Of a stretch of DNA of 64,000 nt, positions 28,201-36,820 are shown piece by piece. The stretch covers positions 16,496,501 to 16,560,500 of the forward strand of contig NC_133032.1 in assembly GCF_048771995.1 (NCBI RefSeq), given 5' to 3'. Source of the DNA: Taeniopygia guttata (taxonomy: Eukaryota > Chordata > Aves > Passeriformes > Estrildidae). The notes beneath the pieces are model-generated. The model was not told the origin of the DNA, made no database searches, and saw only the letters and a program-made list of their open reading frames with translations. The translations under genes and the position numbers were made by a program. Within the stretch, counting starts at the first letter, position 1. Every line of letters begins with the position of its first letter.

Positions 28201-29123
28201 TTTGTGTCTTTAATATTGTATTAAGCATGGGTGAGACATCCAGATACTTAGAAATGGAAGCAGATTTTCATTATACATGATATAACAAAATGTCTGTATA
28301 TACATCTGCTGGATCTAAATTCCATGGGGTTTGTGTGTGTGTATGTGTAATGTAATGTAGATGCCTCAGTATAATTTTTTAGTTGAATTTAAGTTACCTA
28401 ACACATATTACATTACACTGTAAGCTGTTCCCTGTGGAGCTGAAGGTATTTAGAATTTAACTTAGTACTACTCCATAACTGCTGCTGGAGTAGGTATAAT
28501 GTGGTTAAGTAATGTAAACAGGTAGTAAATTCTGAGGCTTGAATAGGCAGTCAGTAAACACTGCATTGTTACAAATATTTAATACTGAGCCAGAAATGAG
28601 AATATTGCATGGAAAGAGGCTTAAATCAATTACATAATTTTGAATCTGTGAAAGTTGCTGGTTCAAAAGCAAACGGGCAGCTTTAAATTGTACTTGTTAG
28701 CTGTATAATGTATAGCTAATGACTGATAAGGTGATGTGTAAAACTGTAACCAAGGGCCATCAATTTTAGTAAATGTAGCCAAGGATGTCCAAAAGAAAAG
28801 TTAATTTGTGGGGGTAGTAACCAGAAAGACCATCAGATACGGAGAAAAGATTTCAAAGGGAGCAATTTCTAAATATTTCCTTTTTAACTCACCAGGATCT
28901 AGTCTTTCCTGTGACAGCTTGTAAGGAGTTGTGCATTTTGTTCAGGCATTCGTCCATTTATGTGTATCAATCCTACATCATTTCTCTTTCACCAGATCCT
29001 GATGCAGCACTAACTAATAAAAACCATCAGGATGTTCGGAGCTACGTGCGGCAATTAAATGTGATTGACAACCAGAGAACTTTATCACAGATGTCTCACC
29101 GACTGGAACCGCGCCGAGCATAA
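1106..29123 (+). CDS. RAPGEF4: RAPGEF4 (EPAC2), 3' half: 14 spliced coding exons
   Basis: The gene encodes a cAMP-regulated guanine nucleotide exchange factor that loads GTP onto Rap1/Rap2. In mammals it acts in insulin secretion, neurons and heart. Fourteen exons (listed separately) join without frame loss into 458 residues plus a split His codon, and match my recollection of human EPAC2 residue for residue over most of the length. In order they cover the C-terminal part of the REM domain (exons at 1106-3308), the RA domain (4490-5892) and the CDC25-homology GEF domain (9023-29123). The N-terminal cyclic-nucleotide-binding and DEP domains lie upstream of the window. No stop or frameshift interrupts the frame, so the gene looks intact. 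The longest intron in the window is 18965-27414. Seen: exons, frame, splice sites. Known: family function. Assignment to RAPGEF4 rather than RAPGEF3 rests on the near-identity to EPAC2 and on the MAP3K20 neighbour. Confidence 0.97.
2446..2534 (+). CDS. RAPGEF4: RAPGEF4 coding exon (REM domain)
   Basis: The 89-nt exon reads [20 protein letters not shown] and then PELEKIVKQ plus two bases of an Ile codon. The acceptor is TTTACAG|GAA and the donor AAAT|GTAAGC. It continues the REM helices. Reading on past the donor gives ATG TAA, so the splice is required. The only difference I notice from remembered human EPAC2 is Thr for Ala in SDD(T/A)RM. Confidence 0.96.
2962..2992 (+). CDS. RAPGEF4: RAPGEF4 31-nt micro-exon
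   Basis: This very short exon supplies the last base of Ile and then [10 protein letters not shown]. Acceptor TTTTTATAG|TTC, donor AAG|GTAAGA. It restores phase 0 between its neighbours and matches the human SEDAKAPQKK segment at the end of the REM domain. It is too small to be found by ORF length; it was placed by frame and homology. Confidence 0.95.
3230..3308 (+). CDS. RAPGEF4: RAPGEF4 coding exon (REM-RA linker)
   Basis: The 79-nt exon encodes [20 protein letters not shown] and then IRGSDE plus one base. Acceptor ATTTTTCAG|CAC, donor GAAG|GTGAG. It links the REM helices to the RA domain. Small differences from human (QLFNTSDD for QQFNTGDE) fall in this linker, consistent with its weaker constraint. 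Confidence 0.96.
4348..4387. repeat. Perfect 19-bp inverted repeat, 2-base loop
   Basis: The left arm AAGAAACAATAAATCACTA (4348-4366) is exactly complementary to 4369-4387, with only TG between them. It lies about 100 bp before the acceptor of the first RA-domain exon. As RNA it would make a tight hairpin. Too short for a normal pre-miRNA. Confidence 0.95.
4490..4636 (+). CDS. RAPGEF4: RAPGEF4 coding exon (RA domain, first part)
   Basis: The 147-nt exon starts [20 protein letters not shown] and ends KMSSGG plus one base of Glu. It forms the first strands and the helix ([15 protein letters not shown]) of the ubiquitin-like Ras-association domain, which in EPAC2 binds Ras-GTP and helps recruit the protein to membranes. 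Acceptor TTTCTTTAG|TT, donor GGAG|GTACTG. The open frame runs on into the intron to 4659, but the splice to 5795 gives the conserved GEKVVLKP continuation. Confidence 0.96.
5795..5892 (+). CDS. RAPGEF4: RAPGEF4 coding exon (RA domain, second part)
   Basis: The 98-nt exon completes Glu and then reads [20 protein letters not shown] and [12 protein letters not shown], the C-terminal half of the RA fold. Acceptor TTTTTACAG|AAAAGG, donor TTG|GTATGT. It ends in phase 0. Differences from remembered human EPAC2 are conservative (H for N, S for T, D for E). Confidence 0.96.
7945..8110. repeat. GC-rich minisatellite in a RAPGEF4 intron
   Basis: Tandem copies of a unit like CCTGCGCGGGCCCGGCCCT. Early copies are about 23 bp (with GAGCC or GAACC spacers), later ones 19 bp, and the last three carry CTCTG in place of CCCGG. 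CpG-rich sequence continues to about 8200. The open frames on both strands here are products of the repeat. Confidence 0.9.
9023..9148 (+). CDS. RAPGEF4: RAPGEF4 coding exon (start of CDC25-homology domain)
   Basis: The 126-nt exon (42 codons, phase 0 at both ends) reads [20 protein letters not shown] and then [22 protein letters not shown]. The [19 protein letters not shown] block is the first structurally conserved region of RasGEF catalytic domains. Acceptor TTTGTAG|GCA, donor GAG|GTATGA. It follows a 3.1-kb intron that contains a GC-rich minisatellite. Confidence 0.97.
9609..9787 (+). CDS. RAPGEF4: RAPGEF4 coding exon (CDC25 domain)
   Basis: The 179-nt exon begins [20 protein letters not shown] and includes [20 protein letters not shown], the second conserved block of the GEF domain that frames the Rap-binding face. 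It ends KIAA plus two bases of His. Acceptor TTTCCTAG|CTG, donor CCCA|GTAAGT. It is essentially identical to remembered human EPAC2 apart from Tyr for Phe in KK(Y/F)IKIAA. Confidence 0.97.
10256..10840 (+). mobile_element. CR1 LINE fragment, internally deleted
   Basis: The reverse-transcriptase end of a CR1 element on the + strand: TTTGCTGATGATACAAAG (a FADDTK-type motif), then the diagnostic CATCTGGAATACTGTGCCCA segment at about 10521-10541. The FADDTK motif is joined almost directly to TCTTGCACCTGGGG, whereas the copy at 13811-14530 has about 40 codons between these points, so this copy has lost roughly 110 bp. The 3' end is missing or degraded. An 11-bp palindrome interrupts it at 10755-10781. 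Confidence 0.85.
10755..10781. repeat. 11-bp perfect inverted repeat inside CR1
   Basis: CCCTTTTCAGT (10755-10765), spacer GACTG, then ACTGAAAAGGG (10771-10781). CR1 elements normally read TTTTCAGTGGTGCCCAGTGAC here, so the second arm is an extra, derived piece. Confidence 0.9.
12752..12773. repeat. (GT)11 microsatellite
   Basis: Eleven uninterrupted GT units in a RAPGEF4 intron; a likely length polymorphism. Confidence 0.98.
13811..14530 (-). mobile_element. CR1 LINE fragment, antisense
   Basis: In reverse orientation: the 3' end ATCATAGAATAGTTTGGGTT at about 13813-13832, then the 3'UTR-proximal part, then a reverse-transcriptase segment at 14203-14508. On the minus strand that segment reads [19 protein letters not shown] and continues through FDRLERW and [17 protein letters not shown]. 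It keeps about 100 codons of open frame but is 5'-truncated, so inactive. Confidence 0.9.
15470..15560 (+). CDS. RAPGEF4: RAPGEF4 coding exon (catalytic core)
   Basis: The 91-nt exon completes His and reads [20 protein letters not shown] and [10 protein letters not shown]. [20 protein letters not shown] is the hallmark third conserved block of Ras-family GEFs, at the base of the helical hairpin that opens the GTPase nucleotide site. Acceptor GTGTTTCAG|CTG, donor GAG|GTAAGT. It lies after a 5.7-kb intron holding two CR1 fragments. Confidence 0.97.
17806..17856 (+). CDS. RAPGEF4: RAPGEF4 coding exon (helical hairpin)
   Basis: This 51-nt, in-phase exon encodes [17 protein letters not shown], the second part of the catalytic helical hairpin. 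Acceptor TTAACAG|AAA, donor ATG|GTGAAT. Ile replaces the remembered human Phe in KK(I/F)YAEFE. Being symmetric (17 codons), it could be skipped without frame loss, but that would remove part of the catalytic hairpin. Confidence 0.95.
18487..18574 (+). CDS. RAPGEF4: RAPGEF4 coding exon (CDC25 domain)
   Basis: The 88-nt exon reads [20 protein letters not shown] and IPFMPLLIK plus one base of Asp. The [13 protein letters not shown] motif is the fourth conserved GEF block. Acceptor TTTTTGTAAG|GAT, donor AAAG|GTAAGC. The pyrimidine tract is a run of T immediately upstream of the acceptor. Confidence 0.97.
18900..18964 (+). CDS. RAPGEF4: RAPGEF4 coding exon (CDC25 domain)
   Basis: The 65-nt exon completes Asp and reads [20 protein letters not shown] followed by M. 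Acceptor TCTATACAG|ATA, donor ATG|GTATGT. It follows the previous exon after only a 325-bp intron and precedes the longest intron of the window (8.45 kb). Confidence 0.97.
19731..20045 (-). mobile_element. CR1 LINE 3' end, antisense
   Basis: Begins AATCACAGAATCACTAAGGT, the reverse of the CR1 terminal repeat, followed by the familiar 3'UTR blocks (TGACTCCACCACTTTCCCTG, CCTATTCCAATGCCTGACCA). 5'-truncated, about 310 bp. Confidence 0.93.
23829..23855. repeat. 11-bp perfect inverted repeat, 5-base loop
   Basis: TCTTTGTTCAG (23829-23839), loop AGAGC, CTGAACAAAGA (23845-23855), in a RAPGEF4 intron. Confidence 0.95.
26119..26166. repeat. 24-bp tandem duplication
   Basis: TTTCATTTAAGATTATAAT and TTTCATTTAGGATTATAAT start 24 bp apart (26119 and 26143) with one mismatch; a simple local duplication. 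Confidence 0.85.
27415..27469 (+). CDS. RAPGEF4: RAPGEF4 coding exon (CDC25 domain, variable tail)
   Basis: The 55-nt exon reads [18 protein letters not shown] plus one base of Asn. Acceptor CTTTTCCTTCCAG|CGC, donor TTCA|GTAAGT. It continues the final helices of the GEF domain. The VKFCRSQSF segment differs at several positions from the remembered human VRYYRSQPF, making it one of the most divergent stretches of an otherwise nearly invariant domain. Confidence 0.95.
27470..28995 (+). other. RAPGEF4: RAPGEF4 last intron
   Basis: AT-rich, ends in a good pyrimidine tract (TTTCTCTTTCACCAG). No other feature seen. Confidence 0.85.
28996..29123 (+). CDS. RAPGEF4: RAPGEF4 terminal coding exon and stop
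   Basis: This last coding exon completes Asn and reads [20 protein letters not shown] and [20 protein letters not shown] followed by A and TAA (29121-29123). Acceptor TTTCTCTTTCACCAG|ATC. The C-terminus SHRLEPRR is the known EPAC2 end; the last residue is Ala where I recall Pro in human. A longer open frame starting at 28911 lies in the intron and is not used. Confidence 0.97.
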
Positions 29124-30550
29124 ACATTTGAAGCAATGATGAGAAACGATCTTTTATCCTCTCAAGGTCACTTGTTAAGAACTTCACTTTCTCTGCTACT
29201 GCACTGCCACTACAAAAATAAGCAAAAACATACCATAAGGTCTTAGGCAACGCACAATGTACCAGCCTGCTGGAGAACTTTGGCTGAGGAAGATTTATGC
29301 ACTGTAGGTGTATGGGTGGCCATGTTGTGAGCTGTTAATTCATCTTGAAGTGTGGTAAGTGATATCTCATATGGATTAAAAAAAAAGGCAAAAGATAGAA
29401 TAGTTAGTGAGAAATGCACAAAAACTTATAACAATTCTAAGGTAGGTAGTGAGTCCTTCTCCCTAATTAAGAATCTGTATTTTATGATTTATGCTTCAAG
29501 TCAGGACCAAAACTGATCGTCAGTTTAGCTTGCTCAGCTACTGTTGACCTCAATAGAAGATAGATGTAAGGACCTGATGAAATAATGTAGGTTCAAGAGT
29601 GGTCCAAGGTATAGTTCCATTCAGAGAAGACTTGCAAATATTTCCATTTTAAATACAACAAATACTAAGAACAATTCCTAGTCTTAATCATACTGTCTAG
29701 TACTACAAGCAGTGTGGCCATTTCAGAAAACTGACAGGACTGAAAATATTTTGAATGATAAATAGATTAATCAGTGTTTACATTTTACTTCCTTCTTTTT
29801 AAACTACCAATCAAGTTTTTACAAAATTCAGTTAAAAAGTAAGGTCATCAAAACCAATAGCATTAAAAGTAGCAAAGGACTGGTTCAAAAAGAGCACAAT
29901 ATGCACAAATGGATTTCAAGAGAATATTTTCCTGGACATTAAAAACTTAAACTTCAGCTAGAATTAATCGTGGCTGGTTAACACATTTTCTGGTCTTACA
30001 CATTTACAAATATCTTAATTTTCAGTCAATTGTTTGCACTTTCAGTAGACTGTAAATAAATGTCTATTCATTTTGCTCTATAATATTTATTTATGTAATA
30101 GTTATTGTGCCAAAATAATTCTGGTTTATTTATTTTGTTTAGCATGTTATGAGAGTACAGCTTTTGTCTTCACACTCTGTGCATTTACATGTAGAAGTTG
30201 TATGATCTATCTTTTCTGTAAATAACATGCAGTACCTTATTAAATGTAATTGCTGGAAAGGTTTAGTCACTGGCCTTATTTGCATTTTCAGCTTCATTCC
30301 TGCATAAATACCAATGCTACTAATTGGTTGATATATCAAACTTGGCTTGTCATTTGCTGAGCCTCAAACCCGCAGCTGGCCTTCATGCACTGAGAGATGG
30401 ACAATGAGATTAAAGCCAACCAGATCCATCCCTGCCACGGGGGATGACAGGCAGTGACGCAACGCAATGGTCTCAGTAGCTCATCTGTTTCTCAGGAGAA
30501 AACATTTAAATTGGAAGGGTTTAAATAAAGAAGGGATATATTCTTAATTT
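29124..30550 (+). other. RAPGEF4: RAPGEF4 3' untranslated region (end approximate)
   Basis: AT-rich sequence after the stop with no coding signal. AATAAA hexamers at 30055-30060 and 30524-30529 are candidate polyadenylation signals; the second is followed by a T-rich stretch at about 30554-30565. An AU-rich block at 30051-30140 carries a Pumilio-type TGTAAATA (30051-30058) and an ATTTATTTA element (30085-30093). Which site is used cannot be decided from sequence alone. Confidence 0.65.
30051..30093 (+). promoter_or_regulatory. Pumilio-like and AU-rich elements in RAPGEF4 3'UTR
   Basis: TGTAAATA (30051-30058) fits the UGUANAUA consensus of Pumilio proteins and overlaps an AATAAA. ATTTATTTA at 30085-30093 fits the core AU-rich mRNA stability element, and TTTATTTATTTT follows at about 30125. 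Both are short motifs expected often by chance in AT-rich DNA; function is inferred only. Confidence 0.35.
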
Positions 30551-33500
30551 TAGCTGTTTTTTTTTTCATGTGAGCACTACAAGTTACCTTATCTTGGGGA
30601 GGATTTTACCTCAGGTTGGCAAATGCAAGACTTTGGCTAGTAAGGCACTTGAGAGACCTCTGGGTTCGATGACCATGGGGAGGTCTCTCAGGGCCTGCAG
30701 CCATGAGGAGAGAGGTGCTCTGGCATGTGCCCTTTCCCCTCCTGAATGCTCCTGGGGATGGCTGTACTGCTGCTGGGCAAGCCCAGATGGCAGCCAAGTG
30801 CATGCCAAGGGAATGACGATGTACAAATGGCAAAAGTCTTTCCTATTGCGTTCACGCTGGTTCTGCGCTGTGAAGCTGGATGTCATAAAACTGATTAAGC
30901 CTGAAATTAGAAGTTGCAACTATTATCTCATAATTAGGCTTCAGAGATGACCTCATTGATATAGTCTACATTTTGCTTTGGACGCAGAGCATATTATTTT
31001 TGGCATTGAGCAGGACTGTGTGAAATCAGTATACAAATACAGGGTTTTTTTTAATCTATAAAAATAATTACATTCTTTTAGTAAAAATATAAATTCTGCA
31101 AAAGCTGAGAGACACCAGGGAAATGCTGACACAGAACCACAATCTGCTTGGTACCTGCATTCTGCAAAGGAAAGAATTACATGCTTAAGAAATATTCTGC
31201 AGCATGATGAAATAATTTATTTTAGCTTTGCTGTCTGACTGGAAGTTCAAGATGATTCAGAGGAAAACCAGCTAATATATAGAGACAAATTTGTGTCGTG
31301 ATATTTCAAGTGAGAAATATTTATTTCCATTTGTGCTGTTCAATGAATATACTTCATATGGCTTTTTCAGATACAGAATCTTCCCAGAAGCAAAGTATGC
31401 AGTAGAATAAACTACAGGGACACAATTACTTCAACAGGCATTTTTATCTTTGCAATCAGTTGGTAACATTTCTGAGTTCATGATTTTATTTATTCCAGGT
31501 TTGTTCCTATTGTTTGGACTTTCATTTATTTCTGTGTTAGCTGGTTTATAAAGCTGCCAAGTTTTGGCTTGGCTCTGTGTATAGACCAATTCTTCATCCG
31601 TTTAGTATGTTTTTATCCCTTTGGTTTATTCTTTTTTTCTTTAGAACTTCTAACTGTTTTACTTATTTGTTGCCAACAGTCTCTATCATGTAGTTGTGTC
31701 CCAGTGATACAAAGAGAGGTTTTATGGCACCTCCATATCAAAAAATGAATGCAGTTTACCTACTCAATGACACAGGTATCTGACATTTTAAAATTTCCCA
31801 ATAAAGGGTGCTGTATAAATAACAAGTGTTGCTATCTCTGTATTTAACTCATTCAAGTGGCTCAGGTAGTTGCTATGGTTCTAATCACTGTCTAAATACC
31901 TAGAGATTAGATAAATAAAACTACTATCTGGTTCTAGGATCTGTGCTATGCTTCCCCCCTGTGTTGACTTTACAACAGGAGGGCAGCTGTCAGTATATTG
32001 CTTTAGCTTTAGGACTACTGTTGCACTAGAGTGGAGAATGAATAGGAACTCAAGAAACACTGAAATGTCAGAACATCCATCCTGACTTCACCCTGTGCTC
32101 ACAGCTGCGCGTCACGACTTGTTCCTGCTGCACTGCGGGCACCGCCTTGCTGCTGACTCTCAGGCGGGTCTGCAGGCCTGGCTGCAGGGATTGGGCAGTC
32201 CCAGCACCGCTCTGCTCATGGTGCATCCTGCTTTAGGTGCAGCGCTTGGCCTGGTTTCGGCCCATGCCAGCTACCCCTGCAGGAGAGTGTCCAGCCATTA
32301 CTTATGGGGGATCATGCAGCTGGGCCATTTCCAGGGGAGACTACAGAGCTGTCTGTCCTGTCTCTGTCCCACCCCCACAGTCCTCCAGTGGGGCCCAAGG
32401 TGCTCTGCACCTCCATCACACCCACTTGCATGAACAGCATAAACACTACAGCACAGCGCCCTCCTCACTGCAGCACTGCAGGCTGAACAAACATAAACCT
32501 GTTCTAAATCCTAATCAGGATGATTATGTCTGAGGGTCACAGGCCATACAGTGCTGGTATGGCTGGTCCCTGCTGCATGACCAGGGCCCAGAGCTCCTGG
32601 TCCTGTTTTATTTACTGGCAGAGTCATAACTGTAGTATGAGTTTTCAGGTGAGATACGACCAGGAGGCAGTGTCCATAATAGATATCCACTGCTGGGGAC
32701 TACTGAGCTAGGGTGGTGACACCTTGGGCATTTTGGAAAATGTTCTGCATTGCAGGGTTCCACCACTAGCCTTTTTTTGGTCAGGCAGCAGTAGAGAACA
32801 CAAACACCACTGTTTAGAGCTGCAGAGCCTAAGGAGTCACAGGGTACAGCTCTCCCTACGCTGGCACATTTCACTTTTGTTCATTTGTTAGGATTTCTTT
32901 CTGCACACCAGGAGGCTACAACTGTTTGGTAAAGGCAGGATTCAAAATATTTTCCATGGACAACTTGTTCAAACCCCAAAGTCAGCCACAAAGATATAAC
33001 AGTGGCAGATAAAAGAATTCAAATGTATTTGCAGGACTCTGTAGATGGTGGGTTTGGGTTCTTTCTTCCTAGGTAAAATATTGTGAGGGCACACAGTCTC
33101 TTCAGACCAGGTACAAAAAGAGACAGAAACAAAATGCTTCTTTTCATAGACATTGGCAAAGCAGCCTTTTAAGTACAAGAAGTTTAAATATAATTTAGAA
33201 ACCTCACAAAATAAGTTAGAGAGAAATCAAAAGATTTAACCTTCAGGGGTACAAAAAGAGATAATGAATTTTGCTTGGGAAAAAAAATTAACAAAATTAT
33301 AAATCTAAATTGTTAACACAGCTTCTTAGTAAGGTCAACTGCATAATATAGAGCACCTTAACCTCTTCCAGCAAAATTTAAACACCATGCAGCTTAAATA
33401 GACTACTTCTGAATTCAGCAGTATTTCTTTTGGGAGCTCTGAATGCAAATCAAGAGGTAATAGTAGAAGGAAATTAAAAGATGTGCTATTCTCATTTCAT

Positions 33501-36500
33501 TTTTTTGTACTGATAATAAGGAAAGCAGCATAGAGTGATATGGCAAAGTGAACCTCTAACTTCAATAGCTTTTCTTTCGCTGTTAATCTGAAATGCATTA
33601 CACTCTGCCTTTTCAAATAATCATAATGTTCTTTACTGTAGCCTGCATTAAAGTTTAGCAGGCATAAGCAGCAGCAGTCACCAGAGGTCAAGGTATTAGC
33701 AATCAAAGAAAATAATGACCAGATTAAAAAGTTATCATTAAAATTGTGAAACCAGAACCTTCTTTAGCAGCTTATCTTTGGAGCCCTGCGTCCAGAACTG
33801 TAGCTGTGCCCATGGAACCCCTGGCACCCTCTAGATGTCTCCCCATTGCAGTGTGGAGGAGCTGGGCAGCCCTGGGCTGGAGAGGAGCCTCACCTTTCTG
33901 CCTCCTCTCTTGGAAAGGTGCAGCACTGCCTCCAACCAATTCCCACAGGACAGGGAGCTCTCTGATGTGGCTGGTGGCTAAAACCTGACGTCAAGCTTCT
34001 CTCTGTGGTCAGCGTTAGAGGAGCATGCTGGTACCTCGTGCTGGCCAACAGCACCGAGACACTGCCTCCCACCCCACCTGCCCTGGGCACTGCTTTAGCA
34101 ATTGCAGCCCTCAGACATCTTCTGACTGAGGCAGCAACTTGCAAATCCACAAAGGAGCCTAATCCAACCACAGTCTTGGGGGTTTATGACTCGAGTGATG
34201 AGGGGACTGTTGTAGAAGGGGAAATTCTTAAAAGGGAAAAAAAGAGTATGTACAGCTACAAAATCTATCACATCTAACTGCTGAAGGGTATTTCACAAAG
34301 GGTTGCTTTTTAATAGGCCTGGCACTCAAATAAAATTTCTGAATTCAAAATAAACCCAGAAACTGACATGATAATGCATAAAGAATGAATAATTACTGAT
34401 GCAAATTGGAATATTTTTCTTGGAAACTCCATGTAATAAAAATGTGACACATGGGGGTACTGGTAAGAGCTTGACCTTATTTCCTGGCCCTAATCCATTT
34501 GGGTCAGAGTGACAAAAAGCAAACCCTTTCTCACATGGTAGGGGTCAGCCAGTTGTGTTTAATTTTTTTCCTCTTTTTGCTTTCAAATGCAAATAAAGCA
34601 CATTACCAATGAAAATAATGATTGTAAATGAATACCTCAATTAAAGGAAATTTACATAAAGATACATAGGATAATGGTAGCAGTAGCTATTCCAACATCC
34701 TAACAGACAATAATCCGTTTCTTTATCAACTTCTGTCAATAATCATAAGCTTTCTGCTCTCCATGGTTTCCTCATTATAACACCACCTCTTGTGTTTTTA
34801 AATAGTTCTTTCTTCAGATGCTGTCCGAGCCAGCAAGTGAACCTGCTATCTGTATTTGCCGACTCTTTGTGTTTTTTCACAGGTGTACATTATTTCTGCA
34901 CAGGACTACTGTCGGCAGCATTGTGGATGTTCTCAGATAACAGAGAGACAGTTTTGCCTTGGGTTTTCTTTAGATGTCCTCATTCTCTGTAGGACTGACC
35001 CTTGAGGGCTGCAGTACTGGCAGGTTGCTGTCTAGTGTCTGTTTGAAATACAACATTTCCTTCCATTTGTAATTCCTGCCCTAGTGTTTCTCCTGTTCCT
35101 CTTGTCTGGCATGTAACTTCTTTGTGGTGCTCCTGATCAGTTAGCACTGTTGCCAGAAACTAGTTATAGGTTTACAGGGATTTTTGTTTCCTTCCTGTCA
35201 TAACTAGAAACTGTTAATAACTGTGCTTGTGTTTTGGGGGAGTTGATTACCTCTATTTGGAATCACAGGAAAGGGGACAGAGATGATACAGCTAAACAGA
35301 TTTGTCTACAGTAATGGTTTTTCTGAGGCAGTCTAATATTATGGACATTTTCTAGTCTTATTTAATTTCTAAATACAAAGAGAAAAAAATTAGATCTCCA
35401 ATAGACAGATTTGTCTCTAATTAATGTAAGTAAGTAGCAAAAACTGTAAGCTACTGTATACTACAGTACATCACTAAAAGGAGTTAATATTTTCTTTGTA
35501 ATTCAAACCAATTCTCTGCCAATGGTGGCCAAAATTTTCATTATTCCGGTACCTGCGTTTACTTTAGAAGAAAGGTAAATGACATAAATATTAATAATTG
35601 TTTTTTAGAAAGAAAATATTATAGTATACTTTAAATCATTTGTTGAAAGTTCTGTGTTGTTATTTTCCTTTGGTGGTCCTCAGAGGTGGTGGAATTGTGC
35701 CTGCCTCTCCCCAACTCTCTGTGACTATTTGGAAAAAATTTCAGAGAAATGAAGGGACTGTTACTTCAGTGGAGCTTGGAAAAGACAAATGGGCACAGCT
35801 ACAATAAATTCAGTACAGCTCTAAAACAAAGAAAACAGTAGTAAGCTGTATTACATTTTAGAGAAAAAAATCTGCCAAAATTAGAACAACAAATTAAGTC
35901 CGTTGGACCAGAAAATTTAATGTAAGAAGGAGTATGAGCTATATATATTTACAATTAAAAGTATGTAATGAAATGGCAGCTGAGCAGAGTACTAGTCAGT
36001 GGATTACAGCTGAGTATAATGATCGGCTAAAAATTGTGGTGCCAGAAAAAGAAGAAAACCATTCTTGTAAAACAATCAAGTATTGGATTTCTTGCTAATA
36101 TTTTGCTATCCCATGGCTATCTCATTACTAATTATATTGACATTTTTGTAGCAGTTACATGTTCTTTTTACACTGAACGCATGCCTGATCAAAAGACACT
36201 GTACAAGCTGTAACCTGCCAGTTCTGAAAACCATTTTGCACAAAGCAGGTACTTGATCCACACCCATTGCACACAGGCATATTCTGCCACATGTCTGTAT
36301 TTAATCATTCTGGTCTATGTTAAATAATTTTGTGCTTAATACTGCTACAATTAATTGATATTTAATAGTATATTTATAATTTCATGTTAAATATACCATA
36401 TAGGCACTTTCATAAAACCGTTATTTAAAAAAAAAAAAATTAAAAAACCCAACAGGTAAGAAAACAACAACAAAGATGAATCTCATAAATGGCTGATAGC

Positions 36501-36782
36501 TGGTACAAGCTCTTTCTTCATTTCCCATGAAGGACAAGAAGCCATTTCCCACAGGACACCAAAGACTGGGCTGCTGAAGAAAACAGGAATCACAGTCTCG
36601 GCTGTGCGAGCATGGAGACTGCATGTAGCATCATGCTGGTGTTTGTGGGTGTACACTCATCACCTCATGTACACCAGGAATGGCAAGATCGCCTCTAAGC
36701 CAATTCCAAAGACAATTCCTTAGATTTTCCACTTGCTATCACCCAGAAAGAGAAAAGGCAGCTTATTTTGGCTAGTACTTGT

Positions 36783-36820
36783 CATGCAAGTTGTCTTTTG
36801 GCATGCAAGTTGTCTTTTAG
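36783..36820. repeat. 19-bp tandem duplication
   Basis: CATGCAAGTTGTCTTTTGG at 36783-36801 is repeated at once from 36802 with 17 of 19 bases identical; only the last two bases differ (GG to AG or TC by alignment). Confidence 0.85.

Noticed and set aside
28911..29123. 70-codon frame ending at the RAPGEF4 stop
   Set aside because: Its first 28 codons are intron; the exon begins at 28996.
30634..30698. Inverted repeat GAGAGACCTC ... GAGGTCTCTC
   Set aside because: Only 10 bp with a loop of about 20 bases; unremarkable by chance compared with the tight-loop palindromes.
32095..34277. Cluster of 60-112-codon frames on both strands in the intergenic region
   Set aside because: These fall in GC-richer patches with overlapping frames on both strands and no recognisable similarity or splice structure.
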